From: Rhynchosporium graminicola
Lineage: Eukaryota; Ascomycota; Leotiomycetes; Helotiales; Ploettnerulaceae
NCBI GenBank assembly: GCA_900074885.1
Contig: FJUW01000068.1
Location: forward strand, 1-64,000
Direction: 5' to 3'
Length of the DNA: 64,000 bases
This document shows positions 24,609 to 35,267 of this stretch, one piece after another. The position numbers were made by a program, and so were the translations under genes. Every line of letters begins with the position of its first letter. The first letter of the stretch is position 1. The notes under the pieces are model-generated. The model did not search any database, was not told the DNA's origin, and was given only the letters and a program-made list of their open reading frames with translations.

Positions 24609-25014
24609 GAAAGTATAGCTAAAGTGCGTAAACTAATTAAAGCTAAAGTAATTACTTTAGTTCGGTAGTAAAGTCGAGTAAATAAAGGAAATTATAAGGC
24701 TATTTTTATAATATAGAATTAGCTGCTCTAGGATTTAAGTGATTATAACGAGAGACAGAGTATAGATTAGATATTATTTCAGTTGAATAAATTGTAGGAT
24801 CGAAGTGCAACTATACTTGAAAGCTGTTGAGGGATAGATGCAGCTCAGCCAGCCGTCATATGACCTTATGTCACTTGACTCGGTACTATATATATAACCT
24901 TATCCCGGGGGTAAACTACCTAATTGAAATTCTCGAACCCTTGCTTCTAGTACTTATATTAATAGGTTATGAGCCTCGAAAAGGTATTTACAGGATATTT
25001 CCCGGGAAGCTACT
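24609..25014. other. Spacer between B and C, partly RIP-free
   Basis: Holds an 18-bp perfect palindrome CTAAAGTAATTACTTTAG at 24643-24660. From about 24780 the CA/TG content is normal. No gene is recognised. Confidence 0.55.
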
Positions 25015-25230
25015 TGTGACGGGTTGCACCCGTTAGTATGCTTAACGCCTGGGGCGTCTGCGCTAGTACCTGACATATTATTATACGTATTTTAATGCTA
25101 CTGCTACTAGCGGCCGCGGTAATATCTTTTCTTCGAAGGGAGACTCTTATTCCTCCCTTCTCTCTTAATTAATTCTCCTTATAATATAAACGAGCTTTTA
25201 TACTATATACTTTATATTTACCTTATAATA
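25015..25230 (+). repeat. Element C 5' LTR
   Basis: 216 bp. Starts TGTGACGGGTTGCACCCG (intact) and shares AGCGGCCGCGGTA and TTCTTCGAAGGGAGACTC with the right copy. The inner end is RIP-mutated (CCTTATAATA against CCCCGTGATA in the other copy). Confidence 0.9.
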
Positions 25231-25249
25231 TTAGAGTTAACTTATTTAT

Positions 25250-25580
25250 AATATTCTTAACTAAACGAAAGAGGATCTGCTTTCGAGTAGTAGATAATAC
25301 GCGTATATAAGAAAGCTAGTATCCTGGCTTTAGTATTACTATACGTATATCTACGATACGAAGACAGACGCCTCGGACTATATATAATGGATCCGGCTAC
25401 CTTACTTACGCTTAATATTCTTAATTAAATAAAGAAGGATCTGCTTTCGAGTAATAGATAATACGCGTACATAAGAAAGCTAGTACCCTAGCCTAGCTAT
25501 TACTATACGTATACCTACGATACGGAGATAGACGCCTCGGACTATACATAGTAGATCCGGCTATTTATACGACTATTATA
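25250..25580 (+). repeat. 165-bp tandem duplication in the element C leader
   Basis: GGATCTGCTTTCGAGTA...GACGCCTCGGACTATA occurs twice (anchors at 25273 and 25438), with about ten substitutions. It lies between the 5' LTR and gag. Confidence 0.85.
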
Positions 25581-25599
25581 CGAGTAGTAATTATAACGA

Positions 25600-26815
25600 C
25601 GCTAGGATATATAGTTTATAATAGCAGAAGAATAGCTCCTCTAGTAGCTACTAGATGCCTTCGAAGCATAAAGAAGACAAGTTGCTAAGCTAGTAGTATA
25701 ATAAGCAAGTTCGATAGCTACTTTAGCTAATAGGATCGAAGATATAGAATAACGAATCGTATAGCTAGTACTACTAGTAGTACTAACCCTAAACGATACG
25801 ACATAGTTAATAACTCCGGAGCTAACTATAGCTATAAAGTAACGTATACTAAAACCCGAAAAGTTCGATAGTACTAACCTAGCCTTATACCTCTAATTCG
25901 AGAGTATCCTATAAGCGAAGCTAGAGATCGATACTATTACTATTAGTAATAAGAGAAAATAAATATAATACGCGTTTAGCTATCTCATAAGCGAGACTAT
26001 AAGCTGAACTTATCTCTAGATAATCTTTATCTAACGATAAGGGTAGTTAATAGTCGAAAAGCTATCTTAATAGATAACTACTACTTTTCGCGACTCTTAC
26101 TATTAATAGAAAGCTATAAGCTAGCTAAATAAGATTAAGTAAAGAACTTATTCTTCAAACGAATTCCTTAATATTTTCAATCAGTTAATCCTCGAAGCAG
26201 AAGAATAGGACTAAGTAGACGTAATTAAGAAGAGTTACTTAAAGGCTATTGTTACTATTACTTTAGTCTATAATACTATTAGAATAAAGAAAGAATAGTC
26301 GTACGAAGAGTACTATTCGTAACTATATATAGTTATCGACTAGCTAGCTGAAATTAAGAAGCTATTAGCTAGAGTAGACTAATAGAAATACATACGAGAG
26401 TAGTCTCCTAAGATAGACTAATAAGTAATAAACTCGATAGATTAGGAAGTAACTCTTACTATTATTATGATTATGATAATAAAGAAAGAACCTTAATGAG
26501 CGAGCTCTATAGAGATCGAGAGACGGAAAGCAGAGTAGCTTTACTTCTACTATAGATAAGATAGATATATAGTTCGTAACTACTATATAAAACTCACTAT
26601 AACTAAGAAGAAGAAAAGCTAAGTAATAATAGCTAAGAAAAAGATAAAGAAGTCGAAGCTGAAGGAAGTTAAGATAAAAGGATCGAGCTCCGAGTTAGAG
26701 AGCTCAGGAAAAGAATAGCTTCTATTTAAAATTACTAATAGAAATAAAAGGAAGTTAATTAGATAATGATAATAGAAGCTTAGGATTAGTTTAAGGATAT
26801 AATAAATAAAGCCCC
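25600..26815 (+). pseudogene. Element C gag with zinc knuckle
   Basis: The frame runs from about 25600 with a coiled-coil-like N-terminus, through the capsid-like stretch around 25830-26470 (for example LEIDTITISNKRK). A CCHC knuckle at about 26537-26585 has Cys/His positions changed to Tyr and Phe (FYYRQDRYIVRNYY, the Q a TAG). A Lys-rich tail follows. Broken by TAG/TAA throughout. Confidence 0.75.
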
Positions 26816-26829
26816 TTTCTTAGTATCTA

Positions 26830-27267
26830 TAATAAGTAATAAAGAGTATTATACTGAGACTCTACTTAATACTAAGTACTTTTTATATAATATTATTAAT
26901 TCTCGCTTTACTACTTGCTATCGCCTCTAGTATTTCCCTATTTCCTCTATCGAAATAAGTTCGTTCGAAGAATAAAGAAGTCCTATTATAGAAGTAGTAA
27001 TTATAGAGATAAATATTAATAAGTATAAGGAAGCTAGAGCTTTCTTCTACGTAATACTACGCTTAGAAGACTACGATCTGATTTTAGAACTACTATAGTT
27101 TAAGAAAAATAATATACGTATAATCGCCCTAAAGTCACGATACTATATTAATACTATTACTATAACCTTAGGTAACCGAGTATAAGAGCTGGACTATAAG
27201 CTAGACTACTTCGTAGTATTAGTAGTAGTATTTAATAGGCTTACTCGAGGACGACTACGTAAGAAGG
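26830..27267 (+). pseudogene. Element C pol, part 1 (before the copia insertion)
   Basis: A protease-to-RT linker frame that ends at GRLRK, where copia element D is inserted. It resumes in frame at 35268 if the duplicated TAAGA is counted once. Confidence 0.6.
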
Positions 27268-27496
27268 TATATCGTACACTTTCACCTGTTATATATAGTC
27301 ACGTTATGTCTGATCACCTGCATAGCTTAGTATATACTCATATGATCTCCTTATATATTTAAAGTAAGCTTTCTCTCTTTCTTCTGAGGGAGAATGCTCT
27401 CTATAATTAATATTCAGAGACTACTTTAATTCTCTATCTTCTAATACCTTAAAGTGATCTTTTATAACTAATAAAGCTTACTTTACTTTTATGCCA
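27268..27496 (+). repeat. Element D 5' LTR
   Basis: 229 bp, TATATCGTACACTTTCACC...TTTTATGCCA. Nearly the same as 35039-35267. Confidence 0.92.
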
Positions 27497-27789
27497 TAGT
27501 TAAGAGCTATATGAGTATATCGCTTTCAAAGCTACCTGTTATATATATAGAAGTAAAGCTTTAATCTAGCTTTTGATCACTAGAGTTACTTATTTAGGCT
27601 TTTCATAATATATTAATTAACGTTCTATAAGCTCCTTATAGCTTTTCAACTACTTAATCATATCTTTCAAAGATCTTTCTGACGATTTACTTAATCTTAG
27701 TAATAAAATAGTCTATAAGAAGCTAGAGTAATAGCTAGATTAGATTTCTTATGTTTAATTTATAGCTAGAATAATTAAGGTATAGTAAT

Positions 27790-29285
27790 ATATAGATCTA
27801 GATCTACTAGATTAAGTATCTCCTGCCGAGCTCCTTCAGATTAGACTACGATAGCTATAAGAGATCGCTAATAGCGAGTAACGAAGCTCTGAAGTAGATT
27901 TCAATATAGAAATAAAAGCTTAGGAGCTTAAATTAGTTTAATAGGCTAAAGAGCAGATTTCTGAGCTAACTAGAAGCACTCGAGACACGAGTCAGGTGCT
28001 CGATATAACTCTTATATATCCTATCCTAGCTAAACCTAAAAAGCCGGTTATAATTACTATAGCGTCTCGAAAATCTGAAGCAGAGATCGAAAATAAGTAA
28101 TTTACACTCGATCTCGCTACCTATAGCTAAAAGGCTCTTACTTACGCTAAAATCTACGTATAGATCAAGAAGTTAATATTACTTATCTATTTAGCTCTAG
28201 CGATTAAGCGATTACTAGTCGAAAAGAGAGTAAACCTTTAATACCTTCTTCGAGCCTTAATATAAGAGCTCTATTAAACTGACGCGATTAATTAATCTAA
28301 CGCACGGAAAGCTTATATACTTTATCTTATTATAGGGGTATCCGCTAGAAGTAAAGGAAAAGGTAGTAACTCGAATCCTTAAGCTTAGATTATTAAACTT
28401 CAAGCTTTAATCAGAGATTATATACTTCATAAGGTCCTAGACGTCGAAGGATCTCTTAGAATTATATATTTCCTGAATATAGTTAAATCTTTCGATTATT
28501 TCTAGGTAAAAAGCCTTCTGATCGAGTATTAAAGAGCTAAGCTATACGGAAAACCCTCTCTATATACTCTTAAGAAGCTCGTAAAGGAGTTCTATATAAG
28601 TTAAGTTAATTATATATATCAGGAGTTTCAGAGTAATATAACTAAAGGTTAAGGCGTTTTCTTAACGCTCGGATCTCGAGGCACTACTGAAAATACCTTA
28701 TCTAGCGTAGCTACCGGGAGATCAGACCGAATCGAGTATATATACTCTTACTTAAAGGATAAACCTTATACTTGGAAACTAATAGATTATACTAAATTAT
28801 AGCTCGCTATATATAGATAAGTCTATACTACTAGTAAAGATAGTACTCTAATTAAAGTTAAAGCTTAAGATCTAGAATTGTAGTAATACGCTAACGATTT
28901 ATCTCTAGTAAATAGAAAGATCTCCGAGCTAGCTATAGAATAGATCGCCTGATCTCTTAAGCTACTTAAGATCTCCTTAGTAAAGTATTAGGAGATTTAA
29001 AGTATAAGTTAAGCTTCCTTAGGAATATCTTAGATAAAAATATAAAACGAGGTAGAAAGAAAATAGAACTAGTTATTATACTCTTCTTAGATAATAATTA
29101 AGAGCTTATAGAATTACTAAGTATCTTTCTAGTTAGGGGTAGAGCTTATCTGCTCTCTTAATCTATCCTATTTAATAACTATAGAGCTACGAACCTAGTT
29201 AATAATCGTAATCTGTTAGTTAAAGGATCTTTCGTTAAGTTAGAGATTAATAATTATGTAGAGAGTAGAACCTCCTAAATCCCTA
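27790..29285 (+). pseudogene. Element D gag-like ORF
   Basis: A frame of about 490 codons broken by TAG/TAA, with a Glu/Lys/Gln-rich, probably coiled N-terminus (around 27830-28000) and no obvious zinc knuckle. It is placed as gag by position only. Confidence 0.55.
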
Positions 29286-32200
29286 TTAGTAGGCGCGGAA
29301 CCTAGCTAATAAAAGGGGTCCTTTCAGGACTAGATAGAAAGTACTTTAATCTTAAGCTCTATAATATTATAGTAATAGATAGTTTCTATACTAATATTAT
29401 CTTAGAAGCTCGATTATTAGACTTAGGGATCTAGTATTACAGATTAGATTATACCTTATACTAGGGAGAAGAAGGAATCCCATAGATCTCTCACCTAGTT
29501 ATTCGGAAGCTTAAATGAAAACAGAATCTTATATTCTTTAAATATAAAGTTCGTTTAAACTATTAACTTTTAAAACAACTCTTTCCTTTAAGTATAGTAA
29601 GTATAGTAATCTATCTTATATAGATATACTTATCTCTAGATCTATCTATTAAGAGATCTATTATAAAATTAGCTTAAAGAGTAATTAATAGAAAGGATTC
29701 TAAGAAGATATAGTATCTAAGAGCTAGTTATCTTATACTAGACGCTCTTAGGAAGCTTATAAGCTACGCCTAAGGAGTAGTAATTATTAAAGGGGTAGGA
29801 AGGTATAAATGCGAGTATTACATAGTAATATATACTTTATGAAGGATCTCTAGATAGCTACCGGAAAGGAAATCCCCTTATCTATTTAAGAGGATAATAT
29901 AAGATCTATTCGATTATCTAGTATACTAGGGGAGATTATAGTTACTTCTGATTAAGTGCAAATATAATAGACTAATTATTACCTTTACTTTAAAAACTAA
30001 GGAATATAATAAAATCTTCGAGTGTCTCGAAGCTTTCGAAGCTTAGGTAAGGAGGTAATTTAGCCTCGCTATCTGCATATTTAAATATGATCAGGAGAAA
30101 GTAGTTATAGTAATTCAAGGATTTATACGCTATTAAAAGTAGTATTTAAGGCTCGGAATCGAGATCGAGCTTTCACTAGCTTATACTCATAAGCTAAACA
30201 GCGGAATTAAAAGAGTAGGATCAGAAGTAATATCTAAAGGAATCTGTATATAACTATTAGCTAATATCCCAGATTTCCTAGGTCTTAAGTGCGCTTTAGC
30301 TACTACTTATCTATTTGATAGATCACCTAGAAGGGGGAATAATTAGAGATTACCTCTTAAAGAGAATAATAGATAGTTTTATAACTATTTCCGATTTTAC
30401 GATCTAGCTATTATTACTTACCTAACTATAGATTTCAGACTAAATTAGAGCTTGATTTATATATATAGATATAAAGTATACCTATTAATAAAGGGAAAGA
30501 TAAAAACATAGGAAAATTAAGCGTTTAAAATCTCAGTAAGAGCTTATATCAGGTATTTAGTTAGCTATATAGCCTCTAATATCTATAAGATCTAAGTTCC
30601 TATACTTCAAAGGATTTTTATTACGCGGAACGTATATTTTAATAAAAATGAATTCTATATCTCTTCGCTAGAGGAAAGAACTATGATTACTAAAGAGGAG
30701 GCTTAAACGATCTGCGACCTTATTAAGGAAGCTGAAATCCAACTACTTTAAGCTAGGCTTCTTAATAGTATTTCAGAAGATATCCCTAAAGAAGTCTCTT
30801 TAGAGATCAGATTAAATAAAGAAAGATCAGAAGATCTTTTTAATCCCTTAGTTCACTTCGCAGAAGCTCGCGATACTCGAGAGAGTTAGAATCTAAGGGT
30901 AAAAAGAACTAATAACTCTTCTAGAGATTAGCTTATTTTCACCGGCTTTTAGACCCCGGATATTACTCTATCGGTAGATATATATAATAAAGAGATAGCG
31001 GGGTAAAGCTATTATATATTAATCCTAGAGCTTATAATAAGTATAGTACAGAGCTCAGGGGAGCTAGCTATAGGTAAGGAAATACTTCTTATAGACTACG
31101 AAAGGGATATATAAATGAAGAATAAGCGATATACCTACCCCTTAAATAATTAAGTCGCTAAAAGGGCACCTATATCTTCTGATCAAGTTACTAAAGAAGC
31201 ACTTATATTAATAATACCTCGATTATCTAGGATTAAGATTCGAATCCTATATAAACCTCCGCTAGAGGGGCACTAAGTGATTCTTAATTATTCGACTAAC
31301 GAGTCTGATATAGAATTAGATTCGATTAGATCTTCTAATAACTCTATTAAGAGATTATTAGAAGTTCAAAGCTTAAATTCTGAAAAGAAGCCTTTAAAGC
31401 TAAGAAGAAAGCTATAAAGAAGCCTAAGTATCTAAAGAAGGTAAATAGTACTCTAGTATTTCAAGTACTAAGTGCTATAATAAACTCTAGGCGTATAAAG
31501 AACCCTTATCGAAAGATCGGGAGTAAGGAAACTCGGGGTACTTAAGTTAAGAGCGATCTCTCTTATAAGGAACTCTAAAATAATCCTAAGTTATAAATAG
31601 ATCCTTAAATCTCTATACTTATATCTAATTAGTATATAGATATAGCAGGAGATACCTTGGACCTAAGAATAATATACGAAGTGATCTCGTTATCTTTTAA
31701 AATACTCTAGATACTTAAACTAGATAATTTAATAATAGCTACTACTTTAGAAGCTTAGCTTTTAAATATTAATAGAAAGCTTAAAATTCTAAAAATTAAG
31801 ATAGTAGATCTCCTACTAGAGCTAAAGAGATTTAATAATCTTAAGAACTATCTAATAAAAGCTTAGTTTTCTAAAGATATAGATCTAGAGATAGGAAATA
31901 TAAAGAAATAAAGCTACTAGGAATCTAAAACAAATAATCAGTATATAATATAAACGCTAATTCCTCTGATATAGGTTTTCAAGTATAAACTTAATAAAAA
32001 TAGATATATTGAAAGATATCGCTCTCGAATCGTAGTCAGAGGGGATCTTAAAAGCGAAGTAATAATCACCTCAACTTACGCTAGTACGCTTAATATGAAA
32101 TCATTCCGAATAGTAATAGCTCTTATAGTATACTTCGATCTGGAGATTAAGTGCTTTAATATTATAAATATATTTATTAACGCCTTAAGGGATATTAAAA

Positions 32201-33395
32201 GAGAAAGAGTATATTACTCCTTTCCTTTAGAAGATTAAATCCCGAAAAGGTACTTAGAGTTAATCGCGCTCTCTACGGAATAAGAGATTCTCTATACCTA
32301 TAGTATAAACATATAGCTAATACCTTAACTAAACTTAAGCTATCTCTATATCTAGAGGAGCTTTATATATTTATAGATAAAGATTATAAACTAATAGTCA
32401 TATTCTATATAGATAATATATAAGTACTCTTCTATAATAATAATAAGGAGCTCGGGTAGAGCTTTATCGATCAGCTAAATACGGAATACGATATGCATAT
32501 TCTCAGAGATATTAAGTAATTCCTTAGTATCAGAGTGCTTTATAATAGAAAGCTTAAAACTATCTCACTTATATATAATAAGTATATTAAGAAGATCGCG
32601 TATAAGTTTAATTAAATAGATAGAAACTGCCTAACTATATTACTTCCTTAACTTAATCTTATTAAGAACTTAAATCAAGCTTTAAAGAAGTTAATTAAAG
32701 CATTTCAAGAGAGAGTAGGATTAGTTCTCTATACTACAATTATAGTTCGACTAGATATATTATATACTATCTCGTAGCTCTCTAAGTACTTAACTAATCC
32801 TTTATTAGACTATTTTATAGCTATCTACTAGCTAATTTGATATCTTTATAATACTCGATTTCTGGGGATTATTTATAGAAGAGAATACTTAAGAGCTTTA
32901 GTAATAGCTTCTGATACTTTATTTGCAGATAATCCAGACTCTAGAAGATTATCCTAAGGATATCTGATTCTTATATATAGAGGACTAGTAATTTAGAAAG
33001 CTTTAATATAAGATATAGTTATAACCTCTATAACTAAGGCTGAACTACTTATATTAGCTAACCTAGTAAAAGAAACTATAGCTCTTTAGAGATTCTTTAA
33101 AGATCTTACCTTTAATATTAGAGAGACTTAGGAGATCTTTTACGATAATTAATAAACGATCAGGCTAGTTATAAATAAAAGCGAGAGAATAATTATTAAA
33201 CTACGATATATCGATATTCAGAATATATAGCTTAAGTAAGAGCACGCTAAGGGATTATTTATAGTAACCTATCTGCTAACTAACGATATACTAGCAGATA
33301 GTCTTATAAAGAATCTCACTCGATAGAAATTTAAAGCTTTCAGATCTCTCTTAAATTTTGGAAATCATAGATCATAGATAGAGGAGCTTTAAGTA
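29286..33395 (+). pseudogene. Element D pol (IN-RT-RNase H, copia type)
   Basis: Integrase-like segment at about 29700-30650. Copia reverse transcriptase from about 31960, with FKYKLNKN and YRSRIVVRGD marking its start. The catalytic motif reads YIDN instead of YVDD (about 32403-32430). RNase H follows with SKYLTNPL, ADNPDSRR and TKAELL (about 32780-33050) and ends near the segment with LTNDILADSL (about 33280). This is the usual copia C-terminus. Broken by many TAG/TAA. Not functional. Confidence 0.82.
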
Positions 33396-33499
33396 TAATA
33401 TTAAGTCGCCTACTTAGCGTATTTTTTTATTATATAAAATTCAGACTAAAAAACCAGGCTTTTAGGGATCCGCGAATAATTATATAGGAAGATTAAATA

Positions 33500-34612
33500 C
33501 TTACTTTAAGCTATTCTTCTAGCGCTTAATACGGTACTCAGTATAGTACTTTCTATCCTTAGAAGGAGTTCTCCTGCTATATAATCCTATAAACTTACTA
33601 GTAGAAGCTCTACCTGTACCGCTACTACGATCTCTCTTCTTTAGAGAAAGTCCAGGTCTAATAGATTTCATATTAAGGATCTCGACCTCAGATTCTGACT
33701 CTATATCGCTACCGCCTTTCTTTAGAGCTCTCATAGCTTTTATATCTTTAAGTACTTATCGAAGATTTATATAATAGTTTTTAAGGAACTAAGTAAATTA
33801 GCTAAAGTATTAAAATATTAGAATCATTAGAAAGCTTACGGATTCCTTAGTACTAGTTCTCTTTCTATCTATAAACTCCTTAGCCTAGGTGATTATTTGC
33901 GGGGTAGCAGGAATACAGCTATAAGAGGCATAGGATAAGTATCTCTTTCACTTTATAGCTATTTTTATATACTAGCGACCTTTTATTCCACTTCCCTCTA
34001 TACTTATACTAATATATCTTTAGTAAGGATTATTATTCTCTTTACCTAGTAGATATTAAAATTCAATTAGAAGATCACTTATCTATCTTACGCTTTACTT
34101 CAGATCTAGGGGTAATAGCAATAGACTTGCGACTATAGGAAGATATAATAATCTTCTTTAAAGAAGAAGATAGAGCTTTTAGTATATAAGGAGATAACTT
34201 AGTTCGCTGGAGAAATACAGAGAGTTCGCGGATAAAGTAATCAGAAAGATTATCTAAGGGATTATACTATTTAGGCTCAAGCTCAGAATCATTATCTCGA
34301 TTAGTATAATTAATAGATCAGAAGGAACGGATTTCAGGATTATTTCATAGTTAAGCTACTAAGTAATAAGGAGTAGAAGAGATATCTTCCTCAGAGTAAG
34401 GGTTATCGAACTATATTATAGATTATTAGTTAAAGGATTAAAATAAAAGATAAAAATAATCTTATAATATCGCGACAGATAGATTTGATCGCAAAAGATC
34501 TTCTGGTAATAGCAGAGGATTCTGTAACGCGATGACGTGATACAGGACGCTTATCAGCCTCTTCAGAAGAGTTCTCCTTTCGTAATCTCTTGTTTAGAGA
34601 GTTGGAAGACAT
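33500..34612 (-). pseudogene. Element D opposite-strand ORF, about 370 codons
   Basis: Antisense to pol. Starts at an ATG (34612-34610) whose first 60 codons are open and begin MSSNSLNKRLRKE. Downstream, other frames carry coding-like pieces broken by TAG/TAA (around 34400-34060: DYFIRELSVFLQR, ITPRSEVKRK). The end (33519-33734) is open again, with a basic PGLSLKKRDR patch. At least one frame change is needed, by indel or intron. The 5' part and leader (34470-35000) keep CA/TG, unlike the rest of D. A TATA box lies about 207 bp upstream. Family not recognised. Confidence 0.5.
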
Positions 34613-34818
34613 GATGATAATAATAGAAGATTTGAAATGAAGTTATTAATGGAAATTCATAACTCTCTAATCATACAACCTGGATTTCGATTTGCAATTC
34701 ATTCAATTGAACTCTTCTATACGACTGTTTACCTTCACTCTTACACTCGGCGATCACTCAAAGCTTAGAAGCAGCTGATTTTACACTATACATAAGGCTA
34801 TAGCCTTGCAATTTCCTC

Positions 34819-34828
34819 TATTTATATA
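34819..34828 (-). promoter_or_regulatory. TATA box for the element D opposite-strand ORF
   Basis: TATATAAATA on the minus strand, about 207 bp before the ATG at 34612, in a RIP-poor stretch. Confidence 0.5.
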
Positions 34829-35038
34829 ACTTACTTATCAATAGTCACCTCGGCTTTAATCAGTTTACGCACTTTATCTATACTCTCTTTTATCAATTTG
34901 CATGAATAGTAGAATTTACCCTCTCTGTTTAGAAGCTTCTTTACTTACTTAAGGTGTTTTATATTCACTAACTAAGTAAAGGTGTACGTATAATTAATAG
35001 TAATCTCTAGCTCCATACTAAGAGATAACTATAGGGGG

Positions 35039-35267
35039 TATATCGTATACTTTCACTTATTATATATAGTCATGTTATGTCTGATCGCCTGCATAGCCTA
35101 GTATATACTTATATAATCTCCTTATATATTTAAAGTAAGCTTTCTCTCTTTCTTCTGAGGGAGAACACTCTCTATAATTAATATTCAGAGACTACTTTAA
35201 TTCTCCATCTCCTGATACCTTAAAGTGATCTTTCACAACTAATAAAGCCTGCCTTACTTTTATATCA
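35039..35267 (+). repeat. Element D 3' LTR
   Basis: 229 bp. Its outer (right) end keeps TTCACAACTAATAAAGCCTG where the 5' copy has TTATAACTAATAAAGCTTA. Followed by TAAGA. Confidence 0.92.

Larger units (their letters stand above)
27268..35267 (+). mobile_element. Element D: Ty1/copia retrotransposon
   Basis: Two 229-bp LTRs flank 7.5 kb. A primer-site-like TAGTTAAGAGC follows the 5' LTR (RIP form of the usual TGGTATCAGAGC type) and a G-rich tract (ATAGGGGG) precedes the 3' LTR. The order gag, integrase, RT, RNase H is that of copia. TAAGA stands at 27259-27263 region on the left (offset from the LTR by a few bases) and directly after the right LTR, and using it as the duplication restores the host frame. 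It is longer than usual copia elements because of about 1.6 kb between RNase H and the 3' LTR that carries an opposite-strand ORF. Confidence 0.88.

Noticed and set aside
24471..24668. 65-codon hydrophobic frame in the 3' LTR of B
   Set aside because: Covers the CT-rich part of the LTR; the hydrophobic residues come from base composition. The region fits a transcription start, not a gene.
24827..25036. 69-codon frame between B and C
   Set aside because: Runs into the 5' LTR of C. No features.
27268..35267. D as two adjacent elements because of its length (8 kb)
   Set aside because: The LTR pair is matched and gag, integrase, RT and RNase H occur once in copia order. The extra length is due to the large gag and the opposite-strand region.
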